Shown here one piece after another: positions 35,289-43,595 of a DNA stretch of 64,000 bases. The DNA comes from an uncultured Ellagibacter sp. (GTDB taxonomy: Bacteria; Actinomycetota; Coriobacteriia; Coriobacteriales; Eggerthellaceae). Under the pieces are notes generated by a model. The model was not told the origin of the DNA. It worked only from the letters and a program-made list of their open reading frames with translations, and searched no databases. Location of the stretch: assembly GCF_934617235.1 (NCBI RefSeq), contig NZ_CAKTTZ010000002.1, positions 58,056 to 122,055 on the forward strand. Reading direction: 5' to 3'. How positions within the stretch are numbered: position 1 is the stretch's first letter; every line of letters begins with the position of its first letter. Both the position numbers and the translations under genes were made by a program.

Positions 35289-37001
35289 CTAGAGCTCGGC
35301 CAGGATCTCGCGGATGACGGCGGCGAGCGCGCGCAACGTCACGCCCGAGTTGTCGGGCAGATGCAGGTGCACGCAGCGACGACCGCGACTCGCCAGCGTG
35401 AGCAAATCGCCCGACGCCTGCGCCTTCGCAAGCGCGCCCAGGCTTTCCGCCTCGCGCTTAAGCGGGATGTCCTTCAGCTCGTCAGCCGACAAGATGAGGA
35501 ACACGCCGCAGTTCGGGCCGCCCTTCTGCAGCTGACCGGTGGAGTGCAGGTAGCGCGGGCCCACCTCCAAGCACGACGCGACCTGACGCGATTCGCCCAC
35601 TCCGTGGCGGATGTCCTCGAGCGCTTCGCGACGGCCCTCGCCCGTGAAGGGCAGAAACGCGTTCAGCGCGAAGAAGTCGCCCGGCTGGATGCTGCCGAGC
35701 AGCGCGCGCAGGACGCCGCGCACGTCGGTGCAATCCTTAAAGCACGGGGCCAAGCGCACCTCGACTTCGCCCATGTGGACATCGCCGATGAAGTCCTGCA
35801 CGAAATCGGGCTCCGGCTGCCCCTCGGCGAGAATCTTTAAGACCTCGGCCTTCGCAGAGGCGACGTCGGGCTGGTCGAACGGGCACACGCGCATGAGGTA
35901 GCCGCACATCGCGATGGCGTATTCCCACATCACGAAGTGCTCAGCGAGCTCGAGCGCGGAGTCGATCTTGAAATTCAGGCGCGGGATGGCCGGGTCGATA
36001 TAGGCGAGGCTCATCTCGAAGTTCTTGCGCTCGTCCCACAAATCGGTCTTCGTCTGGTACATGATGACGCTGCGATCGCCCGCGTCGCGCGCAAGCAAAA
36101 GCGAGTCGACCTCGATGTTCGGCAGGATGCCCTGCCCCTCCTTGCCAAGCGATTCGGCCACAAGTTGCTCAATCCAAAGGCCCAAAACACGCCCGCGCTT
36201 CGGCGTGAGGAAGGAGAACTTGTTGCGGCCTTTAAGGTAATTGTCGTAGAGGAACGCGGCAAGATTGATTGCCGGATTGTCGATGGAATCCTCGCTGCAA
36301 TGCTCTTCGGCCTCGCACGCGTGGGCAACGAACTGCTCCAAGTCGATGCCGGCAAGCGCCGCAGGCAGAAGGCCGAAGATCGACAGCGCCGAGAAGCGCC
36401 CGCCGACGGTTGGCTCGCCGTTGAAGACCGCAAGCCAACCCTCTTCGCGCGCCTGGCGCTCGAGCTGCGAACCAGGGTCGGTGATTGCGACCAGGTGATT
36501 CGCGAAGTTGATCTCCGGCGCCTGAGCCTCAAGAGCGTCGCGCAATGCAGCGGAAAGCAGTCGCGGCTCGATGGTGCCCCCCGACTTCGAGGACACGATC
36601 ACGAGCGTGGTCGCGGGATCGCAATCGGCAAGCAGCTCGCGCATGCGGACGGGGGAATCGGAATCGAGCGTCTTGAAGGAGACGCGATTCGACCGGACCG
36701 TATCGGACTTATTGTATTTCGTGATGGTCATGGGAGCTTGCGTGGAGCCGCCCTGACCGATGAGGACGACGGTTTTAATGCCGCTGTCCACCACGTTATC
36801 GGCGAAGCGCTGGACTTTCTCGAGGTCGCACTGGGGGTTCATGCCCAAATCGACCCATCCCATAAAATTCTCGGCACACTCGCGCGCACCGTCGGAAAAA
36901 TCGTAGAGCGATGCGTCCTTGGCCCGCACACGGCTGGCGACGCATTCCTTCACGAGCGTTTTCGCAGAAGGGTATAGCTTTTCCATGTCGCTAATCAGCA
37001 T
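35289..37001 (-). CDS. pgi: Glucose-6-phosphate isomerase
   Basis: A 570-residue phosphoglucose isomerase. SSKSGGTIEPRLLSAAL is the sugar-phosphate loop, GGRFSALSIFGLLPAALAG the substrate-binding signature, QLVAESLGKEGQGILP the catalytic Glu region, and ILSADELKDIPLK lies near the end. It interconverts glucose-6-P and fructose-6-P. The long upstream frame is not translated; ATG 37001 follows AAGAAGG. Single-gene unit with a terminator on both sides. The sequence family resembles the C-terminal part of transaldolase-Pgi fusions rather than E. coli Pgi. Confidence 0.95.
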   Translation of the reverse strand: MLISDMEKLYPSAKTLVKECVASRVRAKDASLYDFSDGARECAENFMGWVDLGMNPQCDLEKVQRFADNVVDSGIKTVVLIGQGGSTQAPMTITKYNKSDTVRSNRVSFKTLDSDSPVRMRELLADCDPATTLVIVSSKSGGTIEPRLLSAALRDALEAQAPEINFANHLVAITDPGSQLERQAREEGWLAVFNGEPTVGGRFSALSIFGLLPAALAGIDLEQFVAHACEAEEHCSEDSIDNPAINLAAFLYDNYLKGRNKFSFLTPKRGRVLGLWIEQLVAESLGKEGQGILPNIEVDSLLLARDAGDRSVIMYQTKTDLWDERKNFEMSLAYIDPAIPRLNFKIDSALELAEHFVMWEYAIAMCGYLMRVCPFDQPDVASAKAEVLKILAEGQPEPDFVQDFIGDVHMGEVEVRLAPCFKDCTDVRGVLRALLGSIQPGDFFALNAFLPFTGEGRREALEDIRHGVGESRQVASCLEVGPRYLHSTGQLQKGGPNCGVFLILSADELKDIPLKREAESLGALAKAQASGDLLTLASRGRRCVHLHLPDNSGVTLRALAAVIREILAEL

Positions 37002-37333
37002 GTAAACCTTCTTTCGGTATTGTGCGCGCCCTTCGAAGGCATGCACGATATGAATTATCCTCGAACCCTGTGATGGAGTTATGGACAAGTGGGGAAACGG
37101 GTCGAAATCACAGAGCGAATCACCATTGGGAAGCGTATTCGCCCTCGACCTAGTCCATCTCGCTCTTCTCCGTGTTGCCCCTGTCCCATTCTCGTCCCCT
37201 TTGCGGTGACTCGCTTTCCAGGACACGCGTCCCCGCATCCATGTCCGCCTTGCGCAAAAAACGCCCGCCGCGAATGCGACGAGCGCTCTTTATCCCAATT
37301 GTGAAAATGCCGTGCTAAGCAGCGAAATCGCCG
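37002..37333. other. Non-coding gap upstream of pgi
   Basis: It holds the LytTR terminator (37255-37285). In the rest I see no gene; the minus-strand GATAAT near 37055 is a possible but weak pgi -10. Confidence 0.6.
37255..37285 (-). terminator. Rho-independent terminator of the LytTR gene
   Basis: On the minus strand CGCTCGTCGC-attc-GCGGCGGGCG (10 pairs, two G-U) is followed by TTTTTT. About 48 bases after the stop. Confidence 0.85.
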
Positions 37334-38047
37334 CTACAGTCCCAGCGCCTTCTTCAGCGCGCTCACACGCCTGCGGCTTACGGGAATCTTCTCTTCTACG
37401 CCGTTCAGCGTAAGCAGCAACGTACCGCCGGAAACCGACTCGATTTCCTCGACCATGGAAAGATTCACCAAATAGCCGCGGTGCACGCGGAAGAATCCGT
37501 GTCCGTCCAGGCGCTTTTCGAGCTGAGCCAAGCTCACCGTGGAGAAATAGCGGTCGGTGTCGGTCTGCAGGTATGCATAATCGTCGCGCGCCATGACGAA
37601 GCGGATCTTGTCGATGCCGATGAGAATCTTCTTGCCGCCCTTTTCTACGGGGATGCGCTCTGACTTCTGAGCCTGCACGTGCAGCGAAACGTGCTCGCGC
37701 ACACGGGCGAGTGCCTGAGAGAGACGCTCGGTCTCGACCGGTTTCACCAGGTAATCGATGGCGTTGACCTTGAACGCGTCGAGCGCGTGCTCGCTGTAGG
37801 CGGTGACGAACACCACCGCGGGCGGGAATTTCAGGTGCTGCAGCGCCTCGGCAAGCTGAAGGCCGGTGGCTTCCGGCATGTTCACGTCAAGGAACATGAC
37901 GTCGCAGGGGTATTCTTTGAGCTTTTCGATAGCCTCGCGCACACTAGCCGCCTCGGCAACAACCTCGGTCTGGCCAAGTTCGTCGAGCAGGAATTTCAAT
38001 TCGGAGCGCGCGGGGGCCTCGTCGTCGACGATGATTGCTTTGAGCAT
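37334..38047 (-). CDS. LytTR-type response regulator (orphan)
   Basis: A 237-residue response regulator. Receiver domain: acidic pair in IIVDDEAPAR, phosphoacceptor Asp in DVMFLDVNMPEATG, Thr/Lys in FVTAYSEHALDAF and YLVKPVE. A LytTR DNA-binding domain follows (YAYLQTDTDRYFS, FRVHRGYLVNLSMVEEIE, VSRRRVSALKKAL). ATG 38047 after TGGGAGG. No histidine kinase is adjacent, so the sensor must be elsewhere. Target sites unknown. Confidence 0.95.
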   Translation of the reverse strand: MLKAIIVDDEAPARSELKFLLDELGQTEVVAEAASVREAIEKLKEYPCDVMFLDVNMPEATGLQLAEALQHLKFPPAVVFVTAYSEHALDAFKVNAIDYLVKPVETERLSQALARVREHVSLHVQAQKSERIPVEKGGKKILIGIDKIRFVMARDDYAYLQTDTDRYFSTVSLAQLEKRLDGHGFFRVHRGYLVNLSMVEEIESVSGGTLLLTLNGVEEKIPVSRRRVSALKKALGL

Positions 38048-38249
38048 ATAAGCCTCCCAGGTTCGTGTTCGATGATGCCGCATCTGCGCCTTTCGCAGAG
38101 CGTACTCCTAACGGTCGATTATAAATCAAAGCACTCCAGATTTGTACGTTATGCGGCATCATTTCGAAACAGGTTGGCTGCCAATGTAAGCGCAACGCCG
38201 ACAACCCCAGCAGGGGGTCGCTGAGGAAGTGGGGGCGCAGGCCGAGCGC

Positions 38250-38281
38250 GGCGCGCCGACCGCAAGGCGACCCGGCGCGCC
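38250..38281 (-). terminator. Hairpin after the dipeptidase gene
   Basis: GGCGCGCCG (38250-38258) pairs with CGGCGCGCC (38273-38281), directly after the stop. No U tract. Confidence 0.45.
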
Positions 38282-38287
38282 AGCCCT

Positions 38288-39688
38288 CTACAGCTCGAGC
38301 TCCATCAGGCGCGCAATGGTGAGCGCGTAAATCTTGAACGCCTTCTTGAGCAGCTCCTCGGGCACCGTCTCGTCGGGGCCGTGCATACCGCCCGCCCATT
38401 CAGGCATCTCGATCCACGGCATCTCGGGGCCGAAGCTCGCCGCGCAGGAGAACTTGCGCGCATAGGTGCCGCCGCCCTGCGTGAAGGGCTTGGCATGCTC
38501 GCCCGTGGCCTCGTTGTAGGCGGAAAGAAGCGCCTGGACATAGCCCGATTCCGGGTCGATGAGAAATGGCTCCACCGTGCGGGTCGTCTCGTAGTCGGCG
38601 CCCGCTTCGCCCGCCAAGCCAGCGAGAGTTCCGGCAAGCTCCTCAGGTGTGATCGACGTGGGGAAACGGCAGTCGAGCGCTTGCCTCACGCGACCGTCTT
38701 TCATCGAGATGGTGCCACCGACCACGGTCAGCTCGCCGAAGTGCTCGTCGGCCGTCTCGATGCCGAGGTTCGCCCCGTCGGTCGCGCTCGTGAGCTTGCG
38801 GACCAGCTCGAAGTACGCCCGCTCTTCGGCGGTGCACACGTCGTTTTCCAGCAGATAGGCAACGAGCAGGTCGATGGCGCTCTTGCCCAGATGCGGCAAG
38901 CTCGCATGAGCCGCCTTCCCCTGCGCATCGATACGCGCCAGGCCCTCGCCCGCATCGGTGACGACGATACCCTCAGCCTGGGGGAGCGCCGATACGTCAG
39001 CGCGCACGATCGCGTGGGCGATGCCCGGGACCGCGTTCGTCGCCGCGCCGCCTTCGATGTCGACGATCGCGCCGCCCTCGAAGCGCTTGCTCGTGAACGT
39101 GCCGTCGTAGAGGCCCTTCTCGCCATAGCTCACGGGGAACTCGGCGTCGGGAGTGAAGAGAAACGCCGGGTCGGCGAAGCGCTCGCGGTAGTACGGGACG
39201 TCGCCCATTCCCGTTTCCTCGTTCGCGCCGAAGATGACGCGGATCGTGTAGGGCAGCTTTTCGCCCTTGTCGAGCCAGAACTTCACCGCGTGGAGTGCCG
39301 TGATGATAGGGCCCTTATCGTCGATGACGCCGCGGCCCATAAGATACCCCTCGCGACGCGTGACGGCGAACGGATCGACCGTCCAACCAGGGCCGGCAGG
39401 AACCACGTCGACATGACCGATGATTCCGATTTGCGTATCGTACTCGCCGGGCAGGTCGGCATATCCCACATAACCATCGACGTCGTGGACGTCAAAGCCC
39501 ATGTCACGCGCGATGTTGAGCGCCTCGGTGAGAGCCGCGCGAGGGCCGGGCCCAAACGGCGCGTTGGGCTGCGCTGCCGACAGATCTTCCGTGCTTTCGA
39601 TGCGCACGACGCGTTCGATATCCGCGACGATGTCTTCCCAATGCTTTTCGAGATATGAATCGATTTCGCCCACAAGAACGTCTTCCAT
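38288..39688 (-). CDS. M20 family dipeptidase (Sapep/PepV-like)
   Basis: A 466-residue metallopeptidase. Metal-site motifs: GIIGHVDVVPAG, GRGVIDDKGPIITALHA, FGANEETGMGD, and TPDAEFPV; the lid domain is in the middle and the C-terminal part has TQGGGTYARKFS. It cleaves dipeptides, likely in the cytoplasm (no signal). The ATG at 39688 after AAGGAGG is clear. Transcribed alone. Confidence 0.94.
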   Translation of the reverse strand: MEDVLVGEIDSYLEKHWEDIVADIERVVRIESTEDLSAAQPNAPFGPGPRAALTEALNIARDMGFDVHDVDGYVGYADLPGEYDTQIGIIGHVDVVPAGPGWTVDPFAVTRREGYLMGRGVIDDKGPIITALHAVKFWLDKGEKLPYTIRVIFGANEETGMGDVPYYRERFADPAFLFTPDAEFPVSYGEKGLYDGTFTSKRFEGGAIVDIEGGAATNAVPGIAHAIVRADVSALPQAEGIVVTDAGEGLARIDAQGKAAHASLPHLGKSAIDLLVAYLLENDVCTAEERAYFELVRKLTSATDGANLGIETADEHFGELTVVGGTISMKDGRVRQALDCRFPTSITPEELAGTLAGLAGEAGADYETTRTVEPFLIDPESGYVQALLSAYNEATGEHAKPFTQGGGTYARKFSCAASFGPEMPWIEMPEWAGGMHGPDETVPEELLKKAFKIYALTIARLMELEL

Positions 39689-40022
39689 GGGACAACCTCC
39701 TTGATGTTGTTGGTATCGCGTCAACTTTACCCCAGCGCACCGTCCGCGAACAGCCCGCAATCGCGCGATTCGCGAAAGAGCGCGGCTTGGGGGCAGGGAG
39801 CGAAGGTGAAGCCTGGAGGCGCGGGGTGAAATCGAGGCGCGGGAGGACGTGAAACAAGAGTCGCAGGAAAACAAGGGGCAAAGGCGGCAAAGGGAAGCTG
39901 GGGCTAAGCGGAAATCGGAGGCGAAGAGAAGAGGTAGCAACAGGCAGCAACAGAGTCGAGCTCTGGGCAAATTTTGTCATGGACGCGCCCGCATGCTTCC
40001 GTTATACTGTGAAGGCTGATGT
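39689..40022. other. Non-coding gap between dipeptidase and tRNA-Leu
   Basis: G/A-rich stretch at 39780-39950 with no gene. The right end has the tRNA promoter (39980-40008). Confidence 0.6.
39980..40008 (+). promoter_or_regulatory. Promoter of tRNA-Leu(CAA)
   Basis: TGGACG (39980-39985), 17-base spacer, TATACT (40003-40008); the tRNA starts 15 bases later. Confidence 0.6.
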
Positions 40023-40106
40023 GCCCGAGTGGCGGAATGGCAGACGCGGCGGTCTCAAAAACCGTTGTCTCACGACGTGCGAGTTCGACTCTCGCCTCGG
40101 GCACCA
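40023..40106 (+). tRNA. tRNA-Leu (anticodon CAA)
   Basis: An 84-base type II tRNA with CCA encoded. Acceptor GCCCGAG pairs with CTCGGGC, anticodon loop CTCAAAA gives CAA, long variable arm, GTTCGACTC T-loop. Followed by a terminator, so a single-gene unit. Confidence 0.96.
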
Positions 40107-40119
40107 GTTTTTCGCAAGC

Positions 40120-40144
40120 AAGCCGCCGTTGAGCGGCTTTTTTC
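40120..40144 (+). terminator. Rho-independent terminator of tRNA-Leu(CAA)
   Basis: AAGCCGC-cgttga-GCGGCTT then TTTT, 13 bases past the tRNA. Confidence 0.85.
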
Positions 40145-40492
40145 ATGCCCCGTTGTACACGGATCGCCTTCCTTCTTGGGACACGGTTCGGCCCCTTTCG
40201 ACCGCGAATCGCCCGATGAAGACGTGCAACGCTACAGCAATCCCTTTCGGCTACAAATCGCCCTCCGAAAACCCGCACGACCTCAAGCCCGAGCGCACCT
40301 CGCCTTCTCGCGCGATCGTACAATTTGTTTCATTATTTTGTTTGGTATGGCTAACTTGTCATCTCTTTCGCGGTATACTGCCTTTCGTGTTAGATGAAGC
40401 GAACTTCTAAACAACACCGCCGGACGAGAAAAGGTTCGCATCGTCCGCCTTCGCGCACCCGCACGAAGATCATCGAAAGGCGCATCCCGAAG
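40145..40492 (+). other. Upstream region of the LRR-VWA-MoxR operon
   Basis: AT-rich at 40320-40390, with a TATACT (40374-40379) that may be a -10 box; the nearest TTGTCA is only 12 bases upstream, so the -35 is uncertain. An in-frame ATG at 40394 has no ribosome site. Confidence 0.45.
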
Positions 40493-41917
40493 ATGAACCA
40501 ACCAGCATTGACGCAAACGCTCGAACGGGAGGGGCGAGCCGCAACCGTCCCAGCACCGTCTCACCGAACAGTGGGCGGCCGGGGAGCTCGCGCGCCGCAC
40601 TCGTTGCGCGGTGCCGCCCTGCGACGAGCAATCCCCCGCATCCCCGCCTCGCCTGGTATTGCCCCCTCACAACCTGCGGGCAACCGACCTTCTCCTTTCT
40701 CGCTCGATGCGACCTCTGTACACCTCACCGACCAGGCGAAATACCGTTACCACACCGACGCAGGGAAGGCATACGTCCTCCTTGCCGAGTCCTCGTCTAA
40801 AGAAATAGTCGTCCCTGAAGCCCTCGGCGGCGCGCCCGTCACCGCGATTTCCAGAGGCGCGTTTTCCGATCTTGCCGCCCTCGAACGCATTGCCCTGCCC
40901 GATTCGCTGACAACCATCGGGCAAGAGGCCTTCGCCCGCTGCGCGAACCTTCGCGACGTGCAGCTAGGCAACTCTCTCGAAGTGATTGGCGAAGGGGCGT
41001 TTCGCGGCTGTTCTCACCTTGGGCGTCTCGATTTGCCAAAGTCGCTTACGACCATCGGAGACTCGGCGTTTTCGAACACATCGCTTTCGCGGCTCGCCAT
41101 CCCCTCTGCCTGCAAGAACATCGGTGACGACGCTCTATGCACGGGGCCGTCCTTCCCGGGGTCAACAGGGCTTGCATACGCGTCTTCTCTCAGCGAGATA
41201 TCGGTCGCGCCTGGCAATCGCACCTTTACGATGCACGGCGGCGTACTGTGCCGCGCGCTCCCAGACGGGCGACTCGATGCCGTCTTCTGCCCTGGGTCGA
41301 TCGGCGAAGTTGTGCTCGACGAGCGCGTGCGGTCGGTTGCCCCCGCCACCTTCGCGGGAACCCGCCACATCGCGCACCTGCTCGTCTCCGAGCGCCTCTC
41401 CTTCCCCGAGAATACGCCACCGCTTCCCAATCGCGCATGCGACCGCCTCACTATCGAGTTCGCGATACCCCGCGGTGCCTATCGAGAAATCTCGCTCGAG
41501 GTACCCTCAGGCGCCGTCCGCGGATCCATCATCGATGCGGCGTTCTTCGCGGGCCGCATTCGCCCCGAAGCACTCTCCAGCGCCTATGACAACTCCCTCC
41601 CCCAGGTCAAAGACGAATTCGAACAGACACGCCTCATGGCTGCTCGCCTTGCGAGACCCGTCTTGCTCGACGAAGCGCACGAAGCCCTCTTCCGCAGCGT
41701 CGTCGACAAATCGTTTGTGAGCCTTTGCGTCCACACCGGCGCTCGCAACGACTGGGGAACGCTCGACAACCTTATGGAATCGGGAATACTCGACGGCGAG
41801 CGCACCCCCGAAGCGGTAAGCGCGCTCAACCGGTTCGGGTTCACGCTTGCCGCAGCGCGCGTGATCGACGGGAAGGAGGAGCGCTTTGGCAACCAGTGCG
41901 TCGATTACGGAATCTAG
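40493..41917 (+). CDS. Cytosolic leucine-rich-repeat (BspA-type) protein
   Basis: A 474-residue protein with a disordered, R/P-rich N-terminal 70 residues. About four BspA-type leucine-rich repeats follow (residues 105-215, unit like AFARCANLRDVQLGNSLEVIG). A second module has repeat-like strands (residues 220-330). The C-terminal 120 residues are helical (LLDEAHEALFRSVVDKS). There is no signal peptide, which is unusual because most BspA-type proteins are on the surface. Start ATG 40493 has only an imperfect AAAGG site; ATG 40394 is an alternative. It overlaps the VWA gene by 32 bases, so it is probably the adaptor or target module of the same system. Confidence 0.8.
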   Translation: MNQPALTQTLEREGRAATVPAPSHRTVGGRGARAPHSLRGAALRRAIPRIPASPGIAPSQPAGNRPSPFSLDATSVHLTDQAKYRYHTDAGKAYVLLAESSSKEIVVPEALGGAPVTAISRGAFSDLAALERIALPDSLTTIGQEAFARCANLRDVQLGNSLEVIGEGAFRGCSHLGRLDLPKSLTTIGDSAFSNTSLSRLAIPSACKNIGDDALCTGPSFPGSTGLAYASSLSEISVAPGNRTFTMHGGVLCRALPDGRLDAVFCPGSIGEVVLDERVRSVAPATFAGTRHIAHLLVSERLSFPENTPPLPNRACDRLTIEFAIPRGAYREISLEVPSGAVRGSIIDAAFFAGRIRPEALSSAYDNSLPQVKDEFEQTRLMAARLARPVLLDEAHEALFRSVVDKSFVSLCVHTGARNDWGTLDNLMESGILDGERTPEAVSALNRFGFTLAAARVIDGKEERFGNQCVDYGI

Positions 41918-43502
41918 AGCATCATCGGCAACCGCGCCAGTCCTCGCCGAAGCGGCAAGCATCGCAAAGGAGGCAATCGAAAGCGCACGGATTTCCCTCA
42001 TGGCGCAGCTCCCTTTCATGGACGTCGCACTGTGGCGTATGCCGCTTGTGGCACGCCTTCAAGAAAACGCCTTCGAAACCGACGGGCGCCTTCTTTGGTT
42101 CGATCCCTCACGAGTGATCGACCTGTACCGAAAAAGCCCCAACGAAGTGCTGCGCGGGTACTTTCACACCATCATGCACTGCGTATTCCGCCACCCCTTC
42201 GACGATAAGCACCCCGCGCACGCCCTTTGGGACATCGCGTGCGACGCATCGGTCGAGGCGACTGCAATCGAGCTGCTCGGAACGGGCTTTCCGAGCGCGC
42301 AAGACAACACCGAGAAACGCATGCTTGGCAAAATTCGCGAGAAATGCCCCGCCCTCACCGCGCAGAGCATCTACCGTGCGCTCATTGGAAATGGCGAGGA
42401 GAACCCGCCTGTTCTCTCCCCTGCTTTCTCCGCTTCGCTCGAAGGCGTGTTCGCGCGCGATGGACACGAGGCGTGGCCCCGCACCAACGAACACGACTCC
42501 TCGCTGAAAAGCACTGGTGACAAGCTTTCCCTTATGCCCTCCGACGGAACTGACAAGCTCAGCGGGGAAACCGATGACGACGCAAACAGCGAGGACAAAA
42601 GCCGCTCGCCTGGAGCTAACATGCCCGGAATGGCGGCGCCATCGTCGAGCAGCAACGCGGTGCTCGGGGACATCGAGGACCCCGATGCGATCGTCGACGT
42701 GGAGTCATCCGAGGAAGCAGAGGCAACCTTCGAATCGATGGACGGCGTATCCTACTCCGATTTCTCGGACATGAGCTGGCAAGATATCAGCTCGCAGATC
42801 GATATGGACATGGAGGCGTTCTCGGGCAAGATAGGTCTCAACGTCGGAACCTTCCAGGTGAACCTCACCGTCGCAAATCGCAAACGATACGACTACCGCG
42901 CGTTCCTCAAGCGCTTTTCCGCACTGTCGGAGGAAATGAAGACAAGCCCTGACGAGTTCGACTATATCTACTACACGTATGGGCTTTCGCGATACAAGAA
43001 CATGCCGCTCATCGAGCCGCTTGAATACCAGGAGTCGAACCGCATCCGCGACTTCGTCATCGCCATCGACACATCGGCGTCGTGCGCGGGAAAGCTCGTG
43101 CGCACCTTCGCGGAGAAGACCTACGACGTGCTGAAGAATTCCGAGGGTTTCGGCCATAAGGTGAACATCCACGTGATCCAATGCGACTGCGACATCACGC
43201 GCGATGTGAAAATTACTTCGATCCGAGACATCGACCGCGCCTTCGAGGAGTTCGTCACGCGCGGCTTCGGCGGCACTGACTTCCGCCCCGTGTTCAAATA
43301 CGTCGACGAGCTCGTGCGCACCCGTGAGCTCGCGAACCTGAAAGGGCTCATCTATTTCACCGATGGCCTGGGGAAATACCCGTCAAACCCACCTGCTTAC
43401 GAGACGGCGTTCGTCTTCGTCGACGAGACGCCGCGCGAGAGGAAGGTGCCGCCATGGGCGATGAAGGTGATTATGGACGAAGACGACGTATTCGAGCTGT
43501 AG
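41886..43502 (+). CDS. VWA protein with degenerate metallopeptidase domain (DUF2201-like)
   Basis: A 538-residue protein. TTG 41886 is the start, 6 bases after AAGGAGG within the previous gene. The N-terminal third resembles the putative metallopeptidase domain of DUF2201 proteins: YFHTIMHCVFRHPF (residues 92-105) then WDIACDASVE (115-124). The expected HEXXH reads HTIMH, so the catalytic Glu is Thr at residue 95. A disordered D/E/S-rich middle (200-290) follows. The C-terminal VWA-like domain has complete MIDAS residues: DTSAS (395-399), Thr464 (GGTDF), Asp493 (FTDG). Partner ATPase gene is downstream. Confidence 0.85.
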   Translation: MATSASITESRASSATAPVLAEAASIAKEAIESARISLMAQLPFMDVALWRMPLVARLQENAFETDGRLLWFDPSRVIDLYRKSPNEVLRGYFHTIMHCVFRHPFDDKHPAHALWDIACDASVEATAIELLGTGFPSAQDNTEKRMLGKIREKCPALTAQSIYRALIGNGEENPPVLSPAFSASLEGVFARDGHEAWPRTNEHDSSLKSTGDKLSLMPSDGTDKLSGETDDDANSEDKSRSPGANMPGMAAPSSSSNAVLGDIEDPDAIVDVESSEEAEATFESMDGVSYSDFSDMSWQDISSQIDMDMEAFSGKIGLNVGTFQVNLTVANRKRYDYRAFLKRFSALSEEMKTSPDEFDYIYYTYGLSRYKNMPLIEPLEYQESNRIRDFVIAIDTSASCAGKLVRTFAEKTYDVLKNSEGFGHKVNIHVIQCDCDITRDVKITSIRDIDRAFEEFVTRGFGGTDFRPVFKYVDELVRTRELANLKGLIYFTDGLGKYPSNPPAYETAFVFVDETPRERKVPPWAMKVIMDEDDVFEL

Positions 43503-43595
43503 GGAAAACTCGGCGAGATAGCAACAGATAGATGCCTAACGGACAGCGCTGCAACGCGCGACGTCGGGCGGCCATTCCGAAAGGAGCTCAAGTTC

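Noticed and set aside
28446..40106. Two tRNA-Leu genes as integration sites
   Set aside because: No integrase, direct repeat of the 3' end or foreign gene block was seen beside either tRNA.
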